Below, one piece after another: positions 7,848 to 15,509 of a DNA stretch of 16,135 nucleotides. The stretch lies in contig JALLAP010003003.1 in the NCBI GenBank assembly GCA_036939355.1, forward strand, positions 1-16,135, given 5' to 3'. The DNA comes from Thalassiosira profunda. Taxonomy: Eukaryota > Bacillariophyta > Thalassiosirophyceae > Thalassiosirales > Thalassiosiraceae. Positions within the stretch are counted from its first letter, which is position 1, and every line of letters begins with the position of its first letter. The position numbers and the translations under genes were made by a program. The notes under the pieces are model-generated. The model searched no databases, was not told where the DNA came from, and saw nothing but the letters and a program-made list of their open reading frames with translations.

Positions 7848-10349
7848 CTATTCATCTGCTCTTTTTGCTGCGTGGCAAAGAAGAGACAATCGCTCAAAAT
7901 GTTTCTCAGGACAGCGCTCACACCAGGCTAGCCACGCATAGCTGGTGCTCACGTCAACTGCAAGTCCGAATTTTGTCAATAGAAGAGTGGCCAACTCTCC
8001 TATTCTCTCGCTGCAATCCAGTTTGATCAACGCCACCTCTCGAGCTGTCAAATGCTCGGAGTTCATCTCTAAAAAGGAAGCTTCGAGCTTCTGCAGCAGC
8101 TGAGCAGAAAGATTCAACGACTCTGGCGATTTGGCGCCGGAAGGATCTCGCAGAGTCGACACTTGGCCAAGTAGCTGTTTGTCTTCATCATCAGAATCAA
8201 GAATTCGCTCGATGGCACGGCAACAGACCTCGTTCGCCTCTTTCTTTTGGGCCTTAGACCCAACGGAAGAGATGCTTGCGCTGTGTTTTCTGTGCCATAA
8301 ACCAACAAAGGGTAGACATACAATCGATCTGCTTCGTTGGTTTTGGAGGCGCAGCCAGAGATTGTAGTCTTCGCAACGGGAAATGGACTCGTCGTACCCT
8401 CCCAGCTCAAGCACAGCGTTCTTTCTGAAGACAACCGACGAATGCACTAAACAGCATGTAAAGTGCATCGCCCAAGCGAGAAAGCCAGCGTCTGAAAGTG
8501 GCAGAGATGGTCTCAGAACACAATAGGGCCCCTCCTTCTCTGTGGCGTTACTGTACGGAAGCATTGCACCTGACCAGCCATTTGATGGCTGTTGTTTCGA
8601 AAACAGGACGGCGGATGCCCCAACAACGTCAACCAAAGGGTTGGCTTTCATGAAGCTGATCTGCGTCGAAAGGCGGCCTGGCGTCGCGATATCGTCTGCG
8701 TCCATCCTCGCAACGAGATCAGCGCGGCAGTATTCTAGACCGTGGTTGAGAGCAGCAGCAACGCCAGGTCGAGGAGACGGAATAATGTCGAGTGAGATCG
8801 AAATGGGCCCATCGCTGCCATTCAGAACCTCCTTTGATGCATCTCCGTCAAGCCTGAAGTCTTGCAACGCAAAGCTCACGTCGAGGTGGTCATTTGCAAG
8901 ATCGCGACAAGCCCTAATCATCTCGTCGATGCTCCCATCGCTGCATCTGTCGTCCACGATGACAATCTGCATCGAGGATATGAGTGTTTGCTCGCAGCCA
9001 CTGTCTCCCATCTGCACCCTTTGCATAACGATAGAAATCAGGGAGTGCCTTGCCGCATCAGGTGGCCCCCGATGGACAGGCATCAAAACACTGATACATT
9101 CGGAACAGTCAGCTTCCTTCACGCTAACAGCATCCTCGAGTGGTTTTTGTTTGTGCTCGACGACAAAGTCCCCAATGTGAGAGGCATTGTACAAAGTGTT
9201 CTTGTACGCTGAGACGTCCAAGTGGCAGTCCTTATCAAGAAGACACAGCAGAGACTCTGGATCGCTGGGATCAACGGTGTTGCAGTCAACCGTTTCTTTG
9301 CCGGCCATTCCATCGAAAGGTGTTGCCAGTGGTGCTTGGAATACATCCTGGACACGGTTCACTGCCAAAATGAGCATGAGCGGCCGCGTTGGGACGGCAC
9401 TAAGCGGTTGTTGCAATCCTGCCAACTGTTCATTGAGGTCGACATCCCTGCCAGCATCATTTAACAGCTGATTGGCCCTCATTTCCAGCGTGTTTGGGTG
9501 GCTTCTGTCTTCGACTGGCATGTGGCCGAGAAGAGCCACGACATCGTTGAGTCTGTACACGCCCCCACTCAAATCGAAGGAGTAGGCCCACTCGCCAGAG
9601 CACTTCCTTCGATTGTACACAAACACTCCTTCAGAGGAGTTGCAATTCGAGTCGTCGCACCCCGCACTGAGATACCGAGCCAACGATCGAAACTTCATGT
9701 CGTCTCTCGGCGGTGGACTGGGAGCGGAGCGCGTTTGGCTCCAGGATATGCCCGGATGCAGCCTGGGCACGAAGTTGAAAATGCATTCGTCCGAGAGAGC
9801 GCCAGATGCACAAGCCAGTGCATCTCCCAATGGTTCCAAAAATAGGCAATCATCCGTCAGAAATATCACAGTGGCATTATTGGGAGCATCCTCGCCTTCT
9901 CCATCAGCTTCCTTCAGTGCAGTATCAAGGAGAGCTGAGAATGATTTCCCCTCTGCATCATCGTCTTCGATTAGGAAATGCATCCCCGGGTATGCATCAA
10001 TCACCTTCGCGTACCCCTTTGCAAATGCAGCGGAGGAAGAGCGTAGAATGATTTTGACATCGGACATTCGGGGAAGAAATCGTCCAGAGTAGCATCCACT
10101 TCCAAGCCTCATGGACCGCAGCAGCTCGCGCAATTGCCACGGCCTATCTTTGCTGAAAACGATGACACGAGCTGGCGCTGGCATGTCGCCCGCCCGGTCC
10201 GCGCATGCATCGCGGGCCGGTTGGACATAATCTGCCGCATTATCACCAGATGGATGTGGTGACGACTCTTCGGCACCTGTTGGTGGCCCGGGCAGGAAGG
10301 AGGATATCAGGCCGACCAGGTCTGCGCCTGATGCAGGGCCCGACATCAT
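7848..10349 (-). CDS. Two-domain glycosyltransferase (N-terminal GT-A-like domain plus GT2 domain)
   Basis: Predicted 833-aa protein with two glycosyltransferase modules. I use the ATGATG at 10349-10344 as start; the frame is open upstream to a GTG at 10406, which is not a credible eukaryotic start. The first module (about 60-330) opens with RVIVFSKDRPWQLREL and has FLTDDCLF (163-170), whose adjacent Asp residues resemble a DxD metal site, and SGGVYRL (261-267). The second (about 419-695) is a clear GT2 fold: ISVLMPVHRGPPD, IVIVDDRCSDGS (VDD 465-467), RPGVAAALNHGLE, ARMDADDIATPGRL (DxD region 550-553), LELGGYDES and CEDYNLWLRL (ED 660-661). No signal peptide or membrane helix is obvious, although a Golgi role would normally need one. 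The C-terminal 130 residues are helical and unassigned. Single exon. Its stop lies 12 bp from the UTP13 stop, tail to tail. Donor and acceptor substrates cannot be predicted. Confidence 0.85.
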   Translation of the reverse strand: MMSGPASGADLVGLISSFLPGPPTGAEESSPHPSGDNAADYVQPARDACADRAGDMPAPARVIVFSKDRPWQLRELLRSMRLGSGCYSGRFLPRMSDVKIILRSSSAAFAKGYAKVIDAYPGMHFLIEDDDAEGKSFSALLDTALKEADGEGEDAPNNATVIFLTDDCLFLEPLGDALACASGALSDECIFNFVPRLHPGISWSQTRSAPSPPPRDDMKFRSLARYLSAGCDDSNCNSSEGVFVYNRRKCSGEWAYSFDLSGGVYRLNDVVALLGHMPVEDRSHPNTLEMRANQLLNDAGRDVDLNEQLAGLQQPLSAVPTRPLMLILAVNRVQDVFQAPLATPFDGMAGKETVDCNTVDPSDPESLLCLLDKDCHLDVSAYKNTLYNASHIGDFVVEHKQKPLEDAVSVKEADCSECISVLMPVHRGPPDAARHSLISIVMQRVQMGDSGCEQTLISSMQIVIVDDRCSDGSIDEMIRACRDLANDHLDVSFALQDFRLDGDASKEVLNGSDGPISISLDIIPSPRPGVAAALNHGLEYCRADLVARMDADDIATPGRLSTQISFMKANPLVDVVGASAVLFSKQQPSNGWSGAMLPYSNATEKEGPYCVLRPSLPLSDAGFLAWAMHFTCCLVHSSVVFRKNAVLELGGYDESISRCEDYNLWLRLQNQRSRSIVCLPFVGLWHRKHSASISSVGSKAQKKEANEVCCRAIERILDSDDEDKQLLGQVSTLRDPSGAKSPESLNLSAQLLQKLEASFLEMNSEHLTAREVALIKLDCSERIGELATLLLTKFGLAVDVSTSYAWLAWCERCPEKHFERLSLLCHAAKRADE

Positions 10350-10867
10350 TATATTTCGTGCTAGGGTGGTGGAGGGTGGGGTATCCTCCTCTTCTCGCCC
10401 CAGCACGCGGCGCCTACAAATCTTGGCCGCGCCGACACGGCGCTACTGCAACACCCCTCTATCTCGGAGAGAGCAGACGAGCAGCTGGAGATCCAGCCGT
10501 CTCCGCGGCCCTACCGCGTCCGCCGCCTGTTGCCGGCCTCTGCCCTCTGCCCTCCCTCTCGCTTCTCCTTCTCCCCCTCCCTCTGATTTAGCCTTCAGCA
10601 AATCTTCCGAATTTAACAACCACGATGTAATTCTTATTTATACCTTTGGTATAAAGCAGCGCTTATAAAGTACTCTAATTTGGGGTAATCTCATTTGTGT
10701 AGTGCTAACTGTCGTCCCCCTTCCCGTCCTCCACACCCCCACCCGCCGGGGCCCCGCCCCACCACCCATCCGCTTCTCGTGGATCTCTCCTGGACCGCCT
10801 TGCTCAGGTTGGCGGCCCGGCAGCATTTGAAAGCTCACCTGGGAGTTGCTCCATATGTCAATCACAT
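10350..10867. promoter_or_regulatory. Divergent intergenic region, glycosyltransferase and tetraspan-like gene
   Basis: 518 bp without a convincing gene. About 10510-10587 is a long pyrimidine-rich tract on the + strand, built of CCTCTGC and CTTCTCC units. It is followed by an AT-rich island (about 10588-10690) that stands out from the GC-rich surroundings and holds TATA-like elements. A C-rich stretch (10713-10768) comes next. The last bases carry a 13-bp tandem repeat at the start codon of the + strand gene. Confidence 0.5.
10636..10670. promoter_or_regulatory. Candidate two-way TATA core promoter
   Basis: TATAAAG occurs twice on the + strand (10650-10656 and 10664-10670), and TATAAAT is read on the − strand at 10642-10636. 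The first overlaps a 15-bp palindrome TATACC-TTT-GGTATA (10639-10653). It lies about 200 bp upstream of the + strand ATG and about 290 bp upstream of the − strand ATG, within the only AT-rich patch of the region. Motif-level evidence only. Confidence 0.35.
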
Positions 10868-10880
10868 ATGTCGATCACAT
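10852..10880 (+). repeat. 13-bp tandem duplication of the start-codon region
   Basis: ATATGTCAATCAC (10853-10865) is followed directly by ATATGTCGATCAC (10866-10878), one mismatch. Each copy holds an ATG that begins MSIT. Because 13 is not a multiple of three the first ATG (10855) is out of frame and opens a 13-codon upstream frame ending at TGA about 10894-10896, overlapping the main frame. Confidence 0.7.
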
Positions 10881-11697
10881 CATCGTTCGAAGCTGAGGTC
10901 GATGCAGCACCGACGCTTCAGCGCCCGCTCCTCGAGGAGGGAGAGAACGAGGACGAGGAGATTATAGCGCAATTGCAATCAACAAATGAACGTTCGGACC
11001 GCCCACGACGATGTCACAAATGTGTCAGAGCCAGAGGGCTGCGGATGCCATTGGTTGCTCTGATTGCCTTGTTGGGTTTGGTAGGAGCGGTGTGGGCGAC
11101 ATGCCGTGCGATTTGGTCGCCGTCGAATGGAATCAGGGCGGCCTGCAGTTGTCCATCACAGCGGTGGGAATATGGAGCTACCAGCGAGAAGTAGTGGAAC
11201 CTCCGCGGAAGGACAAAGACAGCAACAATCATCGAACAACAGAGCTCATCTGCGTGGGCTACGGAACGACGCCACAAACGCAGTCCGTGAACACGGAAGG
11301 CTTCTTCCCATCGAGCAAGATTCTGCAGATCTACTCGATCCTTGGCCCGTCGCTGTACTTTGCAGCAATTCTTACGATGACGGTCTTCGCGATGGCAACT
11401 TTATTCTCTTTAGAGGCGTCGGACCGTGACTCCGCAACGTCTGCCGCTGCCGCAGCAGTGGCTGCAGTATTGCTCCTCTCGTCGGGCATCTTTCAGCTGC
11501 TGTCGGTGCACGGATTGATGCACCATTCGGACAAGATTTGCAACGAGTATTCGCGCTGCAGTTTGTCGGGAGTTGGGGGGCACTGGGCAATCGTTGGCAT
11601 ATTCTGCGCATTCTTCGTGTGCGGACTGGCGTCGTGCTTTGCTGCCAATGTTGGATGCCGGAATCGAAAACGAAGAGGTGATGACGTCGTCGCATGA
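10868..11697 (+). CDS. Four-helix (tetraspan-like) membrane protein, frame change near 11100
   Basis: Unidentified small membrane protein assembled from two overlapping frames. Frame one from ATG 10868 gives an acidic cytosolic start, a basic RPRRCHKCVRARGLR segment and hydrophobic helix 1 (MPLVALIALLGLVGAVWATC, about 11044-11104), then runs to a stop near 11194. The next frame (in phase with 11011) continues with CDLVAVEWNQGGLQLSITAVGIWSY, a polar loop, helix 2 (about 11332-11412), an Ala-rich helix 3 (about 11440-11514), helix 4 (about 11578-11658) and a basic end. The helix 1, Cys, Gly-x-Trp loop, three-helix layout recalls claudin-like tetraspan proteins of protists. The join needs one missing base between about 11095 and 11107, or a short intron: GT 11081 to AG 11136 (56 bp) fits the phase but removes half of helix 1. 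I favour a one-base sequence error or a real frameshift. Its 3' part is antisense to the open reading frame of the antiporter. Confidence 0.6.
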
Positions 11698-14600
11698 AAC
11701 ATAACACGCCAGACGAGAGTTCAAAGCCCGCTTCCTTGAAACTGCGTTGCTTGTCATCGGCCGACATCTTTCCGAGGGAGTGGTCAATTGTGCAAGTTTT
11801 TGCGCAAACAATATCATCGTCGCAGTGCTCAATGAAGTGGTTGGCTTCCTTTGGCTTCAGAAGCCCGGCGCTCGATAGGTAGTGGAGGTAACGCGCGTGC
11901 TTGTGCAGGAGAATCAGGCAGCAGAGGTGCGATACGACTCCGGTAATGTCCTCGGTCCTATGAGACTCGAGGAAGGCTTTCGCCTTCTTGACTTCTTCTT
12001 TGCTCTCTTCCAGGATGGCCACCTTCGCGGCTTCGAACTCGCTCAGGTCCTGCTCCGACGAGCACAGCTCGAGACCGAATCGCTGCTGGGCGAGGGTGTG
12101 AGCCGCGATGAATGCAAGTGCACGGCGGAGATTGAGGTTCAGCTGAACCGATCTCATCGAAAACGACCCCAACTTCAGGGAGTAGGCCGCGCGGATGGTG
12201 TGTTCGACGAACACCTGCGTCGCGCCCGTGTCAGTCGCTTCCCAGTCATTGAGAGGTATTCCATTTGCGGCATCTATCGCTGCAGAGTCCAAGCTCCCAA
12301 AAAGGACATTATCCAAAACGCCTCGGCCATCGAGCTCGCCTCGCTCCACTTGTTCATTGTATGACTGACGGAGCGTTTCGATGAATATCAATCGCAGTTC
12401 GATGCCTCTTCCGGTCTTTCCAAATATGTCTCGCGTTTTGACGTTCGTCGACTTGGTCAGGTGGGTCCGTTTCGAATAACGACCAAGAATATCGACCACA
12501 TCTTCGTTGCCTGCGCGGAGAGCATCATCAAGAGGAGTATTGCCCCATCTGTCCGCTGCGGCGATGCTCGCGCCATTTTGACAAAGAAGCTCGCACATTT
12601 CTGCGTGGCCCTCTCCAGCTGCTAAATGAAGTGCAGTCCTGCTGTCATAGTCGCCAGAGTTGATATCCATCCTTTCGTCGGAGCCAAGCAACCTTCGTAC
12701 TTCATCCACGTCGCCTAGTAATGACAAACACGAGCATGGCATCAGTTGCAATGTCAATCACAATCAAGCACACAGTTTGCCACGAACCGTTTGCAGCCGC
12801 AGTGACAAGGTCGGCATTCTCTGAATTGTTGCCGGGAAGTGCGTTGTGTTGACGAAGGATTTCCGCAGCTTCGGTATGCTTGCCTCTCAAGGCGTCGTCA
12901 AGAGGGCGGTTCCCCCACCGGTCCTCACAGTTGACGTTCGCGCCGTGCTGCACTAGGATCTTGATCACCTCAAGCTTCCCTTCTCCTGCGGCCAAATGCA
13001 AAGCCGTTCTTAGATCGTAATCGCCGCTATTGACGTCAACGGAGACGTTGGCGAGCAACTTCTTGAGACTGCCAACATCGCCCTTTGCTGCCGCTGAGAT
13101 CAGGAGGCCGGAAAAGTCATGCTTGCTACGGTCAGCCTCAGGGTGAGCAGACGTGTACAAGGCTTTGAGGGCGTCGAAGTCGATCCCTCCGGATAGTTTG
13201 CTGCTTTGGACGATGGAATTCGCCCTCAAGCTGTCAACAAGGACAGTGTTTTGCTCAATATCGACAGTGCCCTCCTTCTGCGATTGCTTCAACAAGTACG
13301 GAAGCACGTTCTTGATGTTGGGTGCCTTGTAGAGTGAGGGCAAGGTGTTGGCTCGATTATTCTCCACGGCCTTCTCGAACTCATCGAGCGTCAGATCTGT
13401 CAGTATCGGCACGTGGTGCGTAACCACATTCATATCCACAGCATCAAACCGGGGGTCTGTCAGAAGTCTGACGAAGGTATTGAGAACCTTCTCTTTTGCG
13501 GCCCGCTGGAAGTGCTCCACCACTCGCGTGCGGATGGCAGTGCTCTCTGCCAACCGGAGCTTGATGAGGAGGGGCGCCGCCAAAGATCCGTTGATTACGA
13601 GCGTGAGAAAGGCGACGCCGCCCACATGCCCAAAGAGCGTGCTAACCCAGACTCGGGACTCTTGCGACGTTCCATCTCCGGTAGCTGCGATAACCTCGGC
13701 CTCGAGCGCAAGGGCCAGAGCAATACCAACTGCGCCCCTGAGACCCCCAAACGAAAGGAACGTTGCCTCGGCGAGATTCGATTTCAGACCAATTCGGCTC
13801 AGAATCGGGTAGAAGGAGAACGTCAGAAAGAACCGGATGACGTTCAGGAGAGCCCAGAGCGCGAATAGGTAACCCTGGATGCGACGCAGAGGGAGAGGGT
13901 TAGATGGGATCGCTCGGTCAACATCGGACGAAAGCGAGAAAGCTCTTACCCAGTCCTGAGCATACCACATGTTTTCATCAGCGACGACGTGGCCAAAGAC
14001 TGCGCCGGCCAAGACGAACAGCAACGTGTTCAGAAGCCACTCCACCAGCTCCACGAAGCTCTCCATCAAGTGTTTGTCGTTTATCAGGTTGGAACCAAAC
14101 GCCTGCGTCGTGATCCCGGTAAACACGACAGAAATAACTCCGCTGCAATGAGCCAGAACTTCTGCGCAGTAAAAGGAGAGATATGCAATCGAAATCGCCG
14201 CGGCCACCTGCACTATGTTCTCCTCGCGGTTGAGGCGATGATCCAGCAGGAAGAGGACCAGCATGAGTGCTAGCCCAAAGGCGATCCCAATCAATGCTCC
14301 GCCGATGCTCATTCGGAAGAACATGGCGAAGCCCTCGCCCCTAGATTGGTTGCAAAGAGATGAGAGGTTGCATAGAGGTTGCATTTGAAGTGCATAAGAA
14401 ATTGCAACACTCAATACTCACACTGTCACGTCCTGGCCAACCCCCTCGATGCCAAGCTCGGAAAGGAACATGCCCCCGAAGATGGTAAAGAAGACGACTG
14501 CACTCCCATCGTTGAGCAAGCTTTCTCCGCTCACGTGCATTTTGAGACGAGGAGGGGCGCCTACCTCGTTGAGCAAAACGGAGACCGCCACCGGGTCCGT

Positions 14601-15448
14601 CGCCGCGAGGATTGATCCAAATGTGAGGCATAGAAACCAGCTCCAGTCGTAGGGAAACACCCATTTTGCGACGCAGGCGACCAGAGCGGTGCCCGCCAGG
14701 ACCATTGGGAACGCCACTGGATTGGTCGCAAGAGGATGAAGGGTTGCATTAGGACGCGAGGCTTGGTACGCTACAAAGTGCACATCTTATGCACATTGCA
14801 ACACTCGATACTCACTGATCAACAATTGCCAGAATGCCTTCTTGAAGAGGTGGAAATTCACTTCGAACGCGTCCTTGAACAGCAAGCCCGGGAGGAAGAC
14901 GAGGAGCAGCACGTGCCCGTCGATATTCGCCCACTGCACGATCGAAACGGCCAGCTCGTTCGCGGCGTAGCCCCGCGCCGTGACGCTCACGCCCATCACC
15001 GTTCCGATGAGGAACATGACGGCTGTGAATGGCAGGAAGTGGCAGTAGCGCGCGAGAACGAAGAAGGTGAGGACGCCGATGATCTCGGCGAACCACGGGA
15101 ACAGGACGGCCGTCACGGCGTGGTGGTGGTCTGATATGATGTNGGACGCCGATGATCTCGGCGAACCACGGGAACAGGACGGCCGTCACGGCGTGGTGGT
15201 GGTCTGATATGATGTGATGTGCACAAAAAATGTAAGACGCCAACGCTCGCATGAACATAGCATGCAAGTGGATGATAGCGATGCGAGTTCTCACCCTCAT
15301 CGTGCTCTTCGGTATCGTAGTAGACGTCGGATTGGCCTTCCGCGTCGCTGGCAGCCCGGGTGATGCCGGCGCACGAGAGGACCAGAAGGACGGCCAGCGC
15401 CGCGGACGGCGGGGGGCGAAGACTAGGGCGCTCGCCGCCGACAATCAT
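11372..15448 (-). CDS. SOS1-like Na+/H+ antiporter (CPA1) with two inserted ankyrin modules (six exons)
   Basis: Membrane Na+/H+ exchanger, 1194 aa after splicing. Exons on the − strand: 15448-15295, 15130-14816, 14716-14422, 14340-13950, 13874-12788, 12714-11372. Order: signal peptide (1 to about 33); CPA1 membrane domain (about 53-500) with FLPGLLFKDAF (130-140), AATDPVAV (194-201), GESLLNDG (220-227, catalytic-type Asn-Asp) and GGLRGAVGIAL (428-438); a cytosolic linker with RTRVVEHFQRAAKEKVLNTF; two ankyrin modules (about 640-727 and 741-828), each with GDYDxRTALHLAAGEG and DRWGNxPLDDALR; then a region resembling the plant SOS1 cytosolic domain: ELRLIFIETLRQSYNEQVERG (about 852-872), LNDW, FIAAHTLAQQRF (949-960), KKAKAFLESHR, LSSAGLLKPKEA (1027-1038). 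The SOS1 cyclic-nucleotide-binding-like domain is missing. Residues after about 1088 are antisense to the tetraspan gene and look non-homologous, so the true C terminus may be earlier. Exon 1 to exon 2 crosses an assembly repeat. Confidence 0.88.
12715..12787 (-). other. Antiporter intron 5 (73 bp, phase 1)
   Basis: On the − strand the donor is GTTCGT and the acceptor ATTACTAG. Splicing joins TAAAN to G-DVDEVRRLLG, restoring an ankyrin helix. The unspliced frame ends in a short non-homologous tail (WQTVCLIV...). The donor is weaker than the GTGAGT used elsewhere. Confidence 0.8.
12850..13440 (-). repeat. Duplicated ankyrin module in the antiporter, first copy and linker
   Basis: The − strand encodes AAAKGDVGSLKKLL, VNSGDYDLRTALHLAAGEG and DRWGNRPLDDALR (about residues 646-715). 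The second copy, downstream at about 12460-12850, repeats these landmarks with a period of about 99 residues (GDYD at 669-672 and 768-771, DRWG at 703-706 and 802-805). This is an internal tandem protein duplication, visible at protein level and less so in DNA. Confidence 0.75.
13875..13949 (-). other. Antiporter intron 4 (75 bp, phase 0, stop-free)
   Basis: Donor GTAAGA, CTAAC branch-point-like motif, acceptor CATCCAG on the − strand. It is a multiple of three with no stop, so an unspliced frame reads through with 25 extra residues (VRAFSLSSD...). Removing it joins YAQDW to GYLFALWALLNVIRF, as expected for CPA1 antiporters. Confidence 0.82.
14341..14421 (-). other. Antiporter intron 3 (81 bp, phase 2), related to intron 2
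   Basis: Donor GTGAGT, acceptor CAATCTAG on the − strand. Splicing joins GVGQDVT-V to GEGFAMFFRMSIGG. It contains a perfect 11-bp tandem repeat, ATGCAACCTCT twice. Both ends match intron 2 of the same gene closely. Confidence 0.88.
14717..14815 (-). other. Antiporter intron 2 (99 bp, phase 1), related to intron 3
   Basis: Donor GTGAGT, acceptor CAATCCAG on the − strand. Splicing joins FWQLLI-M to AFPMVLAGTALVA, a continuous membrane helix. It has a short direct repeat ATGTGCA-TAAG-ATGTGCA. The first 21 nt differ from intron 3 at one position. Confidence 0.88.
15071..15215. repeat. 72-bp perfect direct repeat around a single N in the antiporter (assembly join)
   Basis: Positions 15071-15142 and 15144-15215 are identical, separated by the N at 15143. 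The repeat spans the intron 1 acceptor and the start of exon 2, so the assembled sequence contains two copies of the splice acceptor and of the first coding bases. It has the same 72-base length as the repeats at 626 and 1217. Confidence 0.92.
15131..15294 (-). other. Antiporter intron 1 (phase 1; 164 bp as assembled, 91 bp after collapsing the repeat)
   Basis: On the − strand the donor is GTGAGA after ...EEHDE-G and the acceptor ATATCAG before ACCACCACC, giving EEHDE-D-HHHAVTAVLFPW in frame. The assembled length includes one extra 72-bp copy and an N; without them it is 91 bp, like the other introns of the gene. Confidence 0.78.
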
Positions 15449-15509
15449 CGTTCTTTCGGGCCTGCAAGATTCCTATGGGCTCACGTCCTCCGAATCTGCG
15501 TTTGATTTC
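15449..15509. promoter_or_regulatory. Very short divergent interval between antiporter and right-end gene
   Basis: Only 61 bp separate the antiporter ATG (− strand, 15448) from the first credible + strand ATG (15510). If both starts are right, the two promoters and leaders must overlap each other's coding sequence, or one start is placed wrongly. No TATA box is seen. Confidence 0.3.

Noticed and set aside
10350..10406. Upstream extension of the glycosyltransferase to 10406
   Set aside because: That frame begins with GTG, not ATG; the first ATGs are at 10349 and 10346.
13345..13868. + strand frames opposite the antiporter
   Set aside because: No recognisable domain; they lie antisense to conserved exons.
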